Both the position numbers and the translations under genes were made by a program. A stretch of 64,000 bases of DNA from Sphingobium yanoikuyae (GTDB lineage Bacteria; Pseudomonadota; Alphaproteobacteria; Sphingomonadales; Sphingomonadaceae), in assembly GCF_013001025.1 (NCBI RefSeq), contig NZ_CP053021.1:558001-622000 (forward strand), written 5' to 3'. Below the pieces are notes generated by a model that worked only from the letters and a program-made list of their open reading frames with translations, searched no databases and was not told where the DNA came from. The stretch's first letter is position 1. The number at the start of each line of letters is the position of its first letter. Shown one piece after another: positions 6,324 to 15,026 of this stretch.

Positions 6324-7613
6324 CTAGCGGGGTTTCGCGATTTCGACGGCGTAGATGGCGGGGCTGCCGGCGATATTGCTGCGATAGACCAGCCATTTGC
6401 CGTCGGGCGTGAAATGCTGGTTGGGTTCGAGCGTGTAGTCGTGGCTTGCGAGATCGACGAGCCGTTCCGTCTCCAGCGTGCCGGTGGCGATCAGCGTGTC
6501 GCCGTCCAGCGTGTTGCGGGCGCGGGGATTGTCGTCGGGGCGGGGGTGGAAGAGGCTGATATATTTGCCGTCATTGGCGCCATCGCCCGAGAAGCTGCGG
6601 CCGTCGGGCGATGAGGCGAAATGATAGGAGCCCTGGCCCGGACGGATCGCATACCAGCGGCGCGCGCCACTGGCGACGTCATGGCCGGCGAGCCAGCGCA
6701 TCCCCTGTGGCATGATGAGGTCATACCAGATGGTGCGGCCGTCGGGCGCCCAATATTCATGGCCGGCAATCTCGCCCTGCAGGATGCGCTGATGCACCTT
6801 GGTCCTGGCGCTGCCGTCGGTGCGGATGGACCAGATGCGGTCGACCTGCTGCCAGGGGCCTTCATGGCAATACATGAGCAGATGAGGATCGGTCGGCGAG
6901 AATTGGACATGGTTGAGCCAGTCCTTCGACGCGGTGATGCGGCGTTGCGGGCCGGTGGCGATGTCGATCGCGAAGATTTCCATCGGCACGCCGGCGGCGA
7001 GCCGGGCCTCCATCCATTTTTCCTTGGCAGCGGCGAAGGAGAGAGGGCGGCCCTGATCGTCGGTGCCGCTATAGCTGGGCGAGCCGGTTTTCGGATCGCG
7101 CTTGCCCTGGGCGGCGATGGCGGGCGGCGGCGGGGCGAGTTCGCGATGGCCGGCGAGCAGCGTGTCGTTAGCATTGATGGATTCGATGCGGCCGCCCGGC
7201 ATTTCGGCAATGCGGCGACGCTTGCCGCTGTCGAGATCGACCGACCAGACGATGAAGGACGGCTCGCCCTCGCTGCTGCCGGTCGGGTTGGTGGTATAAT
7301 AAGCGACATTGGCGCGGTGGCCGACGAACAGCAGCCGGTCGACCTTTTCCTTCAGCACCAGCCGCGTGCTCCAGTTGCTGGTGTCGGCGACGCGGATCCC
7401 CTCCGGCGTCAGATAGACCATGCGCTTTCCGTCGGGGGTGAAGGGGTTATAGTTGAAATAGAGGCCGTAATTGCCCGGCCGGTCATCGACGCGGACGATG
7501 CGGTGGCCGGTGGTCGGGTCGGTCCAGCTGGCGGGGGACGCGGCGGGCGCGGGCGCTTGCGCTGCGACGAGCAGGGGGAGGGCCAGCCCGATCATTGCCT
7601 GCCTCAACCGCAT
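6324..7613 (-). CDS. Oligogalacturonate lyase family protein (PL22-like), secreted
   Basis: 429 residues from the ATG at 7613, which has a GGGAGGATGG Shine-Dalgarno; the frame runs further upstream without support. An N-terminal signal peptide (A-L-P-L-L-V-A-A-Q-A) is followed by a seven-bladed propeller with repeated x-S/T-P-D-G-K/R motifs. The segments W-Q-Q-V-D-R-I-W-S-I and G-H-E-Y-W-A-P-D-G-R-T-I-W-Y-D are characteristic of PL22 oligogalacturonate lyases, and N-Q-H-F-T-P-D-G-K near the end carries a Gln/His pair like the metal ligands. Such enzymes cleave unsaturated or short oligogalacturonides by beta-elimination. Most are cytoplasmic, so a signal peptide places this one unusually in the periplasm. 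No other pectin genes are adjacent. Confidence 0.75.
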   Translation of the reverse strand: MRLRQAMIGLALPLLVAAQAPAPAASPASWTDPTTGHRIVRVDDRPGNYGLYFNYNPFTPDGKRMVYLTPEGIRVADTSNWSTRLVLKEKVDRLLFVGHRANVAYYTTNPTGSSEGEPSFIVWSVDLDSGKRRRIAEMPGGRIESINANDTLLAGHRELAPPPPAIAAQGKRDPKTGSPSYSGTDDQGRPLSFAAAKEKWMEARLAAGVPMEIFAIDIATGPQRRITASKDWLNHVQFSPTDPHLLMYCHEGPWQQVDRIWSIRTDGSARTKVHQRILQGEIAGHEYWAPDGRTIWYDLIMPQGMRWLAGHDVASGARRWYAIRPGQGSYHFASSPDGRSFSGDGANDGKYISLFHPRPDDNPRARNTLDGDTLIATGTLETERLVDLASHDYTLEPNQHFTPDGKWLVYRSNIAGSPAIYAVEIAKPR

Positions 7614-7834
7614 CCCATCCTCCCAGTTCAAGTTCAATTTGCGGGATTGGATACCGCATATCGGGAATTTGGCAAGGCAGCTGTGATCTCGGCGCGGCGC
7701 GTGCTTGCCGGGCCAAGTCTTTGACAGAGGAGGGCAATAAGGCGCGGGCTTCTGAAATATTCGTGAAATGACGGGGCAAAATGGGGTGGCCACAGACGGG
7801 GCGGAGATTTTCCACCCAGATGAAAGGCCATGAC

Positions 7835-8128
7835 ATGACTTATCCCTCGCTCCTGACCCTGGGCGCCGCCGCGCTGATGGCGACGCTGGGCGCGCCGGCC
7901 ATGGCGCAGGCGCCGCATCATGGCACGAGCCAGCCGGTGAGCAGCAAGGCGCCGGCCAAGAAGCCTGCCCCGGTAAAAGCCCAGCCGGCCAAAGCCCAAC
8001 CCGTCAAGGCCCAGGGCCGTTCGACCGGCGCGGCGCATCAGAAGGCCTGCCGCAATCGCTACAAGAGCTATGACGCCAAGCTGGACAGCTATCTCTATCG
8101 CGGCAAGCGGGTGCGCTGCACGCTCTGA
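7835..8128 (+). CDS. BA14K-like small secreted protein
   Basis: 97 residues: a signal peptide ending near A-P-A-M-A-Q-A, a Lys/Pro/Ala-rich linker with repeated K-A-Q-P units, and a short C-terminal module C-R-N-R-Y-K-S-Y-D-...-Y-L-Y-R-G-K-R-V-R-C. The C-terminal module matches the BA14K-like pattern (C-x-x-R-Y-x-S-Y-D ... C). BA14K proteins of Brucella are small secreted or envelope proteins with lectin-like activity. The ATG at 7835 is chosen because it places a compact signal peptide first; ATG 7820 is an alternative. It is followed 74 bases later by the EF-hand protein. Confidence 0.65.
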   Translation: MTYPSLLTLGAAALMATLGAPAMAQAPHHGTSQPVSSKAPAKKPAPVKAQPAKAQPVKAQGRSTGAAHQKACRNRYKSYDAKLDSYLYRGKRVRCTL

Positions 8129-8202
8129 TCGCGATCGACGCGGGGCGGCGCCGGGGGACGGCGCCGCCCCGTTCCTGTTTTCATGAAGAAGGACGATGCG
8201 CG

Positions 8203-8940
8203 ATGCGCAAGATGATGATCGGGGCGGCGCTGCTGCTCTGTTCGGCGCCGTTGCTGGCCCAGGGGGGCATGGGTGGCGGCATGGGCGGCGGCGGCATGGG
8301 TGGTGGCATGGGCGGTGGCCCGCCCGGCGGTGGCGGCGGCCCTCCCGGTGGCGGCGAAGGCCGGTCGCAAAAGCCGCGCGAGATGAAGCCGATCAAGCGC
8401 AGCCAGATCGACAGGATCGTGACTGCCATGTTTGCCGAAGCCGACAGCAATCGCGACGGCATCGTGACGATCGACGAATTGCGGCTGGTGGTGCAGGCGC
8501 GGCGCGAAGCGATCATCCGCACGCGTTTCGACGCGATCGACAGCAATCATGACGGCACGCTGAGCCTGGCCGAGTTTCAGGCGTGGCAGAGCAGCATGGG
8601 ATCGGTCGCCTTGTCGGAAACGGGCGCGATGGGCGATCAGGGCGGGCCGGTGGCCGAGGCGATCATGCCCAAGCTGGGCGACGACCCCGAGGACGCGATA
8701 CTGGGCCGGCTGATCGAACCGCTCAATGCCAGCGCGATCGCCCAGGCCAACAGCAATTATGATGCCGGTGCCTCGCTGGAGGAAGTGCTGGCGTTCGAAC
8801 ATGCCCGCTTCGACGCGGCGGACGCCGATCATGACGGCGTGCTGTCGGCCGAGGAGATGCGCAGCCTGATGCCGCGGCGTGGTCCCGGTGGAGGCCCCGG
8901 TGGACCGGGCGGCGCGGGCGGACCGCCGCCGCGCAACTGA
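8203..8940 (+). CDS. Secreted EF-hand protein with Gly/Met- and Gly/Pro-rich segments
   Basis: 245 residues. A signal peptide (1-20) is followed by a Gly/Met/Pro-rich tract (21-52) and four EF-hand loops. Three are canonical: DSNRDGIVTIDE (81-92), DSNHDGTLSLAE (113-124) and DADHDGVLSAEE (207-218). The fourth (183-194, NSNYDAGASLEE) is degenerate. A Gly/Pro-rich tail ends the protein. It should bind Ca2+ in the periplasm. The loops lack the Pro at position 2 that marks lanmodulin, so lanthanide binding is not indicated. Its stop is 5 bases from the start of a TonB-dependent receptor that carries a similar Gly/Pro-rich insert, which suggests one operon and a shared role. Confidence 0.88.
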   Translation: MRKMMIGAALLLCSAPLLAQGGMGGGMGGGGMGGGMGGGPPGGGGGPPGGGEGRSQKPREMKPIKRSQIDRIVTAMFAEADSNRDGIVTIDELRLVVQARREAIIRTRFDAIDSNHDGTLSLAEFQAWQSSMGSVALSETGAMGDQGGPVAEAIMPKLGDDPEDAILGRLIEPLNASAIAQANSNYDAGASLEEVLAFEHARFDAADADHDGVLSAEEMRSLMPRRGPGGGPGGPGGAGGPPPRN

Positions 8941-8945
8941 CGGGA

Positions 8946-11678
8946 TTGATGCCGATGCCTTGCCTATCCTTGTCCTGCCGTCGGGCGGGCAGCGCCCTGC
9001 TGCTCGCCGGATGCAGCCTGTTCGCCCTATCGACGCCCGCTGCGGCGCAGAGCGTGGCGAGCGACGATATCGTCGTCACCGGGCAGGCGCCGCCGGGGGC
9101 GGTGATCGGCGACATTCCCGCGCAGAACCAGCTCGGCCGTGCCGACATCGATGCCTATGGCGTCGGCACGGTCAGCGAATTGCTGGACGAGATCGCGTCG
9201 CAGACCAGCAGCAACCAGGGGCGCAGCGATGACGGCCCGGTGGTGCTGGTCAACGGCAAGCGGATTTCGGGCGTCAACGAGGTCAGCGACCTGCCGACCG
9301 AGGCAATATTGCGGCTCGACATCCTGCCCGAGGAGGTCGCGCTCAAATATGGCTATGATGCGCAGCGCAAGGTGGTGAACATCATCCTGCACCGCCGCTT
9401 CCGATCGCAGGTCGCCAATGCGGGCGGCGGGATCGCGACGGCGGGGCAGGGCGAAAATCTGGCCGGCGACGTGGGCTATACCCGCATTCGCGACAATGAC
9501 CGGGTGAGTGTGACGGCGCGGGCCAAATCCTCCGCCTCGTTGCTGGAAAGCGAGCGCGACGTGATCGTCGATCCGGAAGCCCCGAGTGATCCGACCGGGC
9601 GGGTCGGTGACGACCGCGCCTATCGCACCCTGTCGCCCGCGACCCGCAGCTATATGCTGAACGCCACGGTCGCACATCAGTTGAGCGAGACGGCGAACCT
9701 GTCCTGGAACGGGCGGGCGGACTACAAGACCAGCAAGGCGCTGAATGGCCTGCCCACCGGCAGCCTGACCGACGGCGACGAGACGGTCGACCGCATCCTG
9801 TCGCTCGATCCGCTGCATCAGGACACGCGCGCGCTGACGCTGAGCAGCGGCGTCAGCCTGAACATCGACCTGTCGAAGAGCTGGCGCATGTCGGTGATCG
9901 GCAGCTACAGCCATAGCGATAGCCGCACCGACAGCGATCGCGGCTATGATCTGGACGATGTGCAGGCGGCGCTGGACGCGGGCGCTGTGGCGGCCGATGG
10001 CGTGCTGCCCGCGAGCCTGCTGGGGGCCATGGGCACGCAGAAGGCGCGCGCGTTGCAGGACACGGGCAGCGCCAGCCTGCTGGTCAATGGCAAGCTGTTC
10101 AAGCTGCCGGCCGGCAATGTCGGCATGAACCTGCGCCTGAGCGGCGACACGAGCAGCCTGCGATCGTCCAGTATGCTGGACGGGGTGATGTCGCAGCGGA
10201 CGGCCAGCCGCACCAATGGCGGCGCCCAGATCAGTTTCGACCTGCCGATCGCCAGCCGGCGCAATGGTTTCCTGCCGGTGCTGGGGACGCTGACCGCCAA
10301 TATGAACGCGTCGGTGACGCAGGTTTCCGACTATGGCACGCTCGGCACGCTGGGCTATGGGCTGAGCTGGACGCCGCGCACCGGCATCACCATCATCGCG
10401 GCGGTCAATAATGACCGGACCGCGCCGACGCTGGACCAGCGCAACAGCCCGACCATCACGACCAGCAATGTGCGCGTCTATGACTATGTGCGGGGGCAGA
10501 GCGTGACGGTGACGCAGGTGAGCGGCGGCAATTCGGCGCTGACCGCCGACAATCGCCACCAGTTCAAGCTGGGCGCGACGGTGAAGCCGCTCACCAAGGT
10601 CAACCTGACCCTGTCGGCCAATTATGTGAGCAGCGAGACGCGCGACGCGATCATCAGCCTGACCGGCGTGTCTTCCGCATTGGAGGCAGCCTTCCCCGAT
10701 CGCTACAGCCGCGACGAGGACGGGATGCTGACGCGGATCGACACACGGTCCGTCAATGTCGCGCGCGAGGAGGTGAAGCAGCTGCGCTGGGGCCTCAACT
10801 TCACGCAGCTATTGCGCAAGCCCAAGCGACCCGAGCCGCCGGCCGGCTTTGTGCCGCCATGGCGGCGGGCGGCGGCGCAGGGCGATGAGGGGCAGATGGC
10901 GGCGCCAAAGGCGGAGGGTGGTGATGGGCAGCCCGAAGAGGGCGCGCCCGGCGGTGGTCCCGATGCCGAGCAGGATGCGATCCTGGTCGATGGCCACCGG
11001 CCCGATGATGCGACACCGATGGGGCCGCCCGGCAGCTTTGGCGGGCCGGATGGCTTTGGTCCGCCGCCTGGCCCTCCGCCCGATGGCATGGGGCCGCCCG
11101 ATGGTCCGCCGCCCGGCATGGGGCCTGGCGGTCCCGGCGGGCCCGGCGGACGGGGCGGCTTCGGCCCGCCCGGTGGCGGTCCGTTCGGCGGCGGCAGCGA
11201 CAATGGCGCGCGGCTGCAACTCTCGCTCTATCACAGCATCATGCTGCGCGACGCGGTGCTGCTGAGCGAGGGCGGCCCGTGGGTCGATTTGCTGAATGGT
11301 GGCACGCTGGGCGGCAGTCCGCAGCCGCGCCACAAGGTGCAGCTGAGCAGTGGCGTGATCGACAATGGCGTCGGCATCCGGCTGGACGGCAACTGGCAGA
11401 GCGCGTCGCATGTGACCGGCGACCAGACGGCGTCGGGTGGCGACCTGCGCTTTGGCCAACTGGTGACGTTCGACCTGCGGCTGTTCGCCAACATGGCCAA
11501 CCGGTTCCGCGGCCAGGACTGGGCGCGGGGCATGCGGGTGAGCTTCACCGTCGGCAACCTGCTCAACCGGCGGCAGAGCGTGACCGATGGCACGGGCGCG
11601 ACGCCCGTCGCCTATCAGCCCGCCTATCTCGATCCCGAGGGGCGGACGCTGATGCTGTCGGTGCGGAAGATCTTCTGA
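8946..11678 (+). CDS. TonB-dependent receptor-like outer membrane protein with Gly/Pro-rich insert
   Basis: 910 residues: a signal peptide (about 1-35, ending A-A-A-Q-S), a TonB-box-like DDIVVTG, a plug domain (about 45-150, with V-L-V-N-G-K-R and L-P-E-E-V-A-L-K-Y-G), then a long beta-barrel ending in a Phe (L-S-V-R-K-I-F), as expected for outer-membrane assembly. An unusual low-complexity segment at about residues 628-753, very rich in Gly, Pro, Asp and Met, interrupts the C-terminal barrel region. It includes a second V-D-G-H-R-P stretch. The substrate is unknown. The gene follows the EF-hand gene by 5 bases, so Ca2+-linked function or assembly is possible but unproven. Confidence 0.85.
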   Translation: MMPMPCLSLSCRRAGSALLLAGCSLFALSTPAAAQSVASDDIVVTGQAPPGAVIGDIPAQNQLGRADIDAYGVGTVSELLDEIASQTSSNQGRSDDGPVVLVNGKRISGVNEVSDLPTEAILRLDILPEEVALKYGYDAQRKVVNIILHRRFRSQVANAGGGIATAGQGENLAGDVGYTRIRDNDRVSVTARAKSSASLLESERDVIVDPEAPSDPTGRVGDDRAYRTLSPATRSYMLNATVAHQLSETANLSWNGRADYKTSKALNGLPTGSLTDGDETVDRILSLDPLHQDTRALTLSSGVSLNIDLSKSWRMSVIGSYSHSDSRTDSDRGYDLDDVQAALDAGAVAADGVLPASLLGAMGTQKARALQDTGSASLLVNGKLFKLPAGNVGMNLRLSGDTSSLRSSSMLDGVMSQRTASRTNGGAQISFDLPIASRRNGFLPVLGTLTANMNASVTQVSDYGTLGTLGYGLSWTPRTGITIIAAVNNDRTAPTLDQRNSPTITTSNVRVYDYVRGQSVTVTQVSGGNSALTADNRHQFKLGATVKPLTKVNLTLSANYVSSETRDAIISLTGVSSALEAAFPDRYSRDEDGMLTRIDTRSVNVAREEVKQLRWGLNFTQLLRKPKRPEPPAGFVPPWRRAAAQGDEGQMAAPKAEGGDGQPEEGAPGGGPDAEQDAILVDGHRPDDATPMGPPGSFGGPDGFGPPPGPPPDGMGPPDGPPPGMGPGGPGGPGGRGGFGPPGGGPFGGGSDNGARLQLSLYHSIMLRDAVLLSEGGPWVDLLNGGTLGGSPQPRHKVQLSSGVIDNGVGIRLDGNWQSASHVTGDQTASGGDLRFGQLVTFDLRLFANMANRFRGQDWARGMRVSFTVGNLLNRRQSVTDGTGATPVAYQPAYLDPEGRTLMLSVRKIF

Positions 11679-11756
11679 ACGGGAAAGGGGTGGCCGACGA
11701 CCGGCTGCCCCTTCAACCTGATTGAAAACCCATCATAAAATGCGCATCTGGCGCGG

Positions 11757-12293
11757 ATGACCAAATTTTCTTTCCTTGCCCGGATCGGGGTGCCGATCGG
11801 CGTCCTGCTGGGGACGCCCGCTGCTGCGCAGGAGACGCCGGACTTTTTCGGCGCAGCGTTGTGCCAGCCGCCTTATTCGACCGACAGCGCGACCGCCCTG
11901 TATGAAGCCGCCGAAAAGGTCGCCAAAGCAGATACATCGATGCTGGGGGCGGCGATCTATACGCTGCCCACGCCGATCGAGCGGGACGGCTTTGTGGCGC
12001 GGGCGGTGGTCTTCGCCGGCATGTCGGTCGGCGTGCTGCTGGATGGCGAAGTCGCGGAGGCCGCGGCCGCCCGTTATGGGCTTGCCAGGGAAAAGAGCCG
12101 GTTGTTCGGCGCGTCGAGCCTGGGCTTTGCGCGGCAACTGGACGATGGGGCGCAGGATATGCGCGAGATGGGGCTGATTTCCGTCGTTGCGCGGCAGGGG
12201 CCTGCTCTGGCCGGGCGGACATTGCTGACCTGCGAGTTCGTGTCGCATGAGGATCGCAAGGCGCTGGACAGTCAGGAAGGCGATGCGCCCTGA
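11757..12293 (+). CDS. Hypothetical secreted protein
   Basis: 178 residues with an N-terminal signal peptide (F-S-F-L-A-R-I-G-V ... T-P-A-A-A-Q) and a mature region that contains two Cys residues (near 37 and 158) which could form a disulfide. I do not recognise a family. It lies 78 bases after the TonB receptor gene and may belong to the same transcription unit. It ends just before a GC-rich hairpin shared with the convergent aminotransferase gene. Periplasmic location is inferred from the signal peptide. Confidence 0.65.
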   Translation: MTKFSFLARIGVPIGVLLGTPAAAQETPDFFGAALCQPPYSTDSATALYEAAEKVAKADTSMLGAAIYTLPTPIERDGFVARAVVFAGMSVGVLLDGEVAEAAAARYGLAREKSRLFGASSLGFARQLDDGAQDMREMGLISVVARQGPALAGRTLLTCEFVSHEDRKALDSQEGDAP

Positions 12294-12300
12294 TATGAAA

Positions 12301-12327
12301 AGGGGCGCCCGGTGTCCGGACGCCCCT
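12301..12327. terminator. Bidirectional hairpin terminator between convergent genes
   Basis: The stem AGGGGCG (12301-12307) pairs with CGCCCCT (12321-12327) and contains an inner CCGG/CCGG stem. It lies between the stop codons of the plus-strand secreted protein and the minus-strand aminotransferase. The T-tracts on both sides are short, so termination may be incomplete. Confidence 0.6.
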
Positions 12328-12361
12328 CCTTCGTGACGGCTTTGCTATGGGGTGCCGTGGC

Positions 12362-13528
12362 TCAGGCCTTGTAGACCTTGTCCACAGCCGCACAGAATTT
12401 CGTCATGTCTTCGGCCGAGCCGACGGTGACGCGCGAGACATTGGGCCAGATCGGCCAGTTGCGGCCGATCTGCACCTTTTCCGGCGAGGCGAGCAGGGCG
12501 GCCTGCATTTCCTTGGCCGGCTTCTTCCAGTTGACCATGAACATGTTGGCTTCGCTGCCGGGCTGGACTTCGATGCCCTTCTTGGTGAGCCAGGCGATGG
12601 TCTGGTCGCGGGCGGCGATCATCTCGTCGCGGCGCGCCTTGATGAGCGCGGCTTCGGGATAGACGGCGTTGCCGCAGGCCATGGCGGTGATCGACAGGCC
12701 GCCGGCCGACGGGCCGAACAGCATCAGGCGCTTCTGCACTTCGGGATCGGCGAAGGTGAGGCCGAGGCGGATGCCGGCCATGCCGAACAGCTTCGAGAAG
12801 GTCCGCATGACGATGATGTCCTTGCGGTTGCCGATCAGCGAAGCGGCGCTGGGTGCGTCCGAGAAGTGGATATAGGCTTCGTCTACCAGCAGCATGGAAT
12901 CGGCCGGCTTGTTGTCGAGCAGCCACTTGATGTCGGCGATCGGCGTGATCGTGCCGGTCGGGTTGTTGGGCGTGCAGATATAGTAGAGGCCGGCGTTCGG
13001 GTTGGCGGCCAGCATGGCCTTGACGTCATGGCCCTTGCCGACGGCCTGGGGCGCCTTGGCGATCGGCGCCTTGAGATAATCGGCGGTGCGCCAGGCGGAT
13101 TCGAAGGTCGGGTCGGCGGTCACCAGGCCCTTGGTCGGCGAGCAATAGGCCGCGACGGTCGAGACCAGCGGGCCACCCGAGCCGGGCCACAGCATCACCT
13201 GGGCTTCGGGAATGCCCTCCACCTTGGCGATGGTCGAGACCAGGTCGCCGCGATAATTGTCGGGATCATACCAGTTGCCGACGGCGCCGGCCTTGGCGAT
13301 GGCGTCGACGCCCGAGGGGAAGGGGCCGGTCCAGCATTCGTTCGAGCCGATGCGCACCGCGCCCTTGATGCCGCGGGCGGCCTGCTGCTGCGCGAAGGCG
13401 GGCGCGGCCAGCATTTCGTGCATCGCGGCGCCGGCGCCGATCAGGGCGGCAACCTTGGCAAGCTGGCGGCGCGAATAGCCGCGCTCGATCAGGTCTTCCC
13501 GCGCTTCCTTGTCCAACATCATGGTCAT
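12362..13528 (-). CDS. Fold-type I aminotransferase (HisC-like) with twin-arginine signal peptide
   Basis: 388 residues. The N-terminus carries a Tat-type signal: S-R-R-Q-L-A-K at 19-25, a hydrophobic Ala/Gly-rich segment and a likely A-F-A cleavage site near 46. The rest is a PLP-dependent class I/II aminotransferase with NPTG at 189-192, V-D-E-A-Y-I-H-F at 215-222, and the PLP Lys at 246 in R-T-F-S-K-L-F-G-M-A-G. It is closest in pattern to histidinol-phosphate aminotransferases. Tat export would carry a folded, cofactor-loaded enzyme to the periplasm, which is unusual for aminotransferases. It lies downstream of a paralog in the same orientation, separated by a terminator. The substrate is unknown. 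Confidence 0.88.
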   Translation of the reverse strand: MTMMLDKEAREDLIERGYSRRQLAKVAALIGAGAAMHEMLAAPAFAQQQAARGIKGAVRIGSNECWTGPFPSGVDAIAKAGAVGNWYDPDNYRGDLVSTIAKVEGIPEAQVMLWPGSGGPLVSTVAAYCSPTKGLVTADPTFESAWRTADYLKAPIAKAPQAVGKGHDVKAMLAANPNAGLYYICTPNNPTGTITPIADIKWLLDNKPADSMLLVDEAYIHFSDAPSAASLIGNRKDIIVMRTFSKLFGMAGIRLGLTFADPEVQKRLMLFGPSAGGLSITAMACGNAVYPEAALIKARRDEMIAARDQTIAWLTKKGIEVQPGSEANMFMVNWKKPAKEMQAALLASPEKVQIGRNWPIWPNVSRVTVGSAEDMTKFCAAVDKVYKA

Positions 13529-13608
13529 GCCGATTGTCCCCTTGTTTTCCTGCGAAATGCCTTGGATTTCGTCTGGAGAAACGAAGGCGGAAACAATTTC
13601 CGCAATGC

Positions 13609-13655
13609 AAAAGGGGCTGCGGCACGCTTTATTTTGCGCGCCGCAGCCCCTTTTT
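13609..13655 (-). terminator. Rho-independent terminator downstream of the upstream aminotransferase
   Basis: A long stem, AAAAGGGGCTGCGGC (13609-13623) against GCCGCAGCCCCTTTT, with a loop of about 16 bases. It lies just after the stop of the 13673-14830 minus-strand gene. Read on the minus strand the stem is followed by a T-run, so it would end that transcript before the second aminotransferase gene, which must then have its own promoter. A T-run on the plus strand also allows bidirectional action. Confidence 0.8.
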
Positions 13656-13672
13656 CGTAAGGTCAGGTCAGA

Positions 13673-14830
13673 TCAGGCTTTCCAGACCGCGTCCACGGCC
13701 TTGCAGAAGGCGTCCATCTCGCTGGCCGAGCCAACCGAGATGCGCGAGACATTGGGCCAGATCGGCCAGTTGCGGCCGATCTGCACCTTCTGCGTCAGCA
13801 GGGCGGCCTGCATGTCCTTGGCGGGTTTGCCCCAGTCGACCATGAACATGTTCGCCATGCTGCCCGGCAGCACCTTGATCCCCTTCTTGGTCAGATGGGC
13901 GATCGCCTTGTCACGGTTGGCCGCCATTTCGGCCTGACGCGCCTTGATGAGATCGGCCTGGGCGACCGAGACGGTGCCGCAGGCAACGGCCGTCATCGGC
14001 AGCATGGCGGTGACCTGGCCACCGTCATAGCGCATCATCTTTTCCATCAGCGAGGGCGCGGCGAAGGTGAGGCCGAGGCGCATGCCGGCCATGCCGAACA
14101 GCTTCGAGAAGGTGCGCAGCACCAGCACGTCGTCGCGGGTGGCGGCGAGCTTGGCGGCGCGCGGCGTGTCGGTCCAGTGGATATAGGCTTCGTCGACCAC
14201 CAGCACCGAATCCTTGGGCTTGTTGGCGGCCAGCCATTCGATGTCGCCGATCGGCGTGATCGTGCCGGTCGGGTTGTTGGGCGAGCAGATATAATAGACG
14301 CCGGCATTGGGATCGGCCGCCAGCATCGCCTTCACGTCATGGGCATTGTCCTTGGTCAGCGGCACCTTCGTCACCTTGGCACCGAGCCAGGCGCCGGTGC
14401 GCCAGATCGCTTCATAGGTCGGGTCGGCGGTGACGATGCCCTTGGTCGGCGAGGCGAAGGCGACGGCGACGCGGCTCAGCGGATCGGACGAGCCGGGCCA
14501 GGCGACGATGCGGTCGGCCGGAATGCCCTCCACCTGCGCGACGGCGGCGAACAGCTTTTCATGCTCATTGTCGGGTTCGTAGCGATTGCCTTCGGTCACC
14601 AGCTTGAAGGCGGCTTCGGCGGCGACCGGGAAGGGGCCGGTCCAGCATTCGTTGGCGCCGATGCGGACCGCGCCTTCGACCGGCTTGGCGGCCTGCTGGG
14701 CGGCGGCACCGACGGTGCGCATCGCGACGGCACCGGCGCCGAGCAGCGCGGTCACCTTGGCCAGCTGGCGGCGCGAATAGCCGCGGTCCAGAAGCTCCTG
14801 TTCAAACTCCGTTGGCGTGGTCGTTTCCAT
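13673..14830 (-). CDS. Fold-type I aminotransferase (HisC-like) with twin-arginine signal peptide, paralog
   Basis: 385 residues, clearly a paralog of the 12362-13528 product. Both have an identical G-Y-S-R-R-Q-L-A-K-V Tat segment (18-26), both have E-C-W-T-G-P-F-P after the signal, and the C-terminal I-G-R-N-W-P-I-W-P-N-V-S-R block is the same. NPTG is at 186-189 and the PLP Lys at 243. The mature domains differ enough to suggest an old tandem duplication with divergent substrates. The likely reaction is transamination of an amino acid or amino-phosphate; periplasmic location is inferred. An antisense frame over ptsP also ends here but is a shadow. Confidence 0.88.
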   Translation of the reverse strand: METTTPTEFEQELLDRGYSRRQLAKVTALLGAGAVAMRTVGAAAQQAAKPVEGAVRIGANECWTGPFPVAAEAAFKLVTEGNRYEPDNEHEKLFAAVAQVEGIPADRIVAWPGSSDPLSRVAVAFASPTKGIVTADPTYEAIWRTGAWLGAKVTKVPLTKDNAHDVKAMLAADPNAGVYYICSPNNPTGTITPIGDIEWLAANKPKDSVLVVDEAYIHWTDTPRAAKLAATRDDVLVLRTFSKLFGMAGMRLGLTFAAPSLMEKMMRYDGGQVTAMLPMTAVACGTVSVAQADLIKARQAEMAANRDKAIAHLTKKGIKVLPGSMANMFMVDWGKPAKDMQAALLTQKVQIGRNWPIWPNVSRISVGSASEMDAFCKAVDAVWKA

Positions 14831-15026
14831 GGTCCCTGACTCCCAGACATGCTTGATGCTGCCTTTGCGGCGTTAGACGAATGTACAGCATGTATCCGCC
14901 ACGCAAATGAGGAAGATGACCTAGCTTATCAGCGATGCGCAACAATCGTGCTTTTCTGCGGGGTTCATCAACATATCGCGAGGAAAGCGCTTGGAAAGAA
15001 AGCCATCCATCTGTTAGCGATTTGCC

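Noticed and set aside
8203..8940. Lanmodulin-like lanthanide-binding protein next to a TonB receptor (lanthanide uptake)
   Set aside because: The EF-hand loops lack the Pro at position 2 characteristic of lanmodulin, and no lanthanide-linked dehydrogenase or ABC genes are present.
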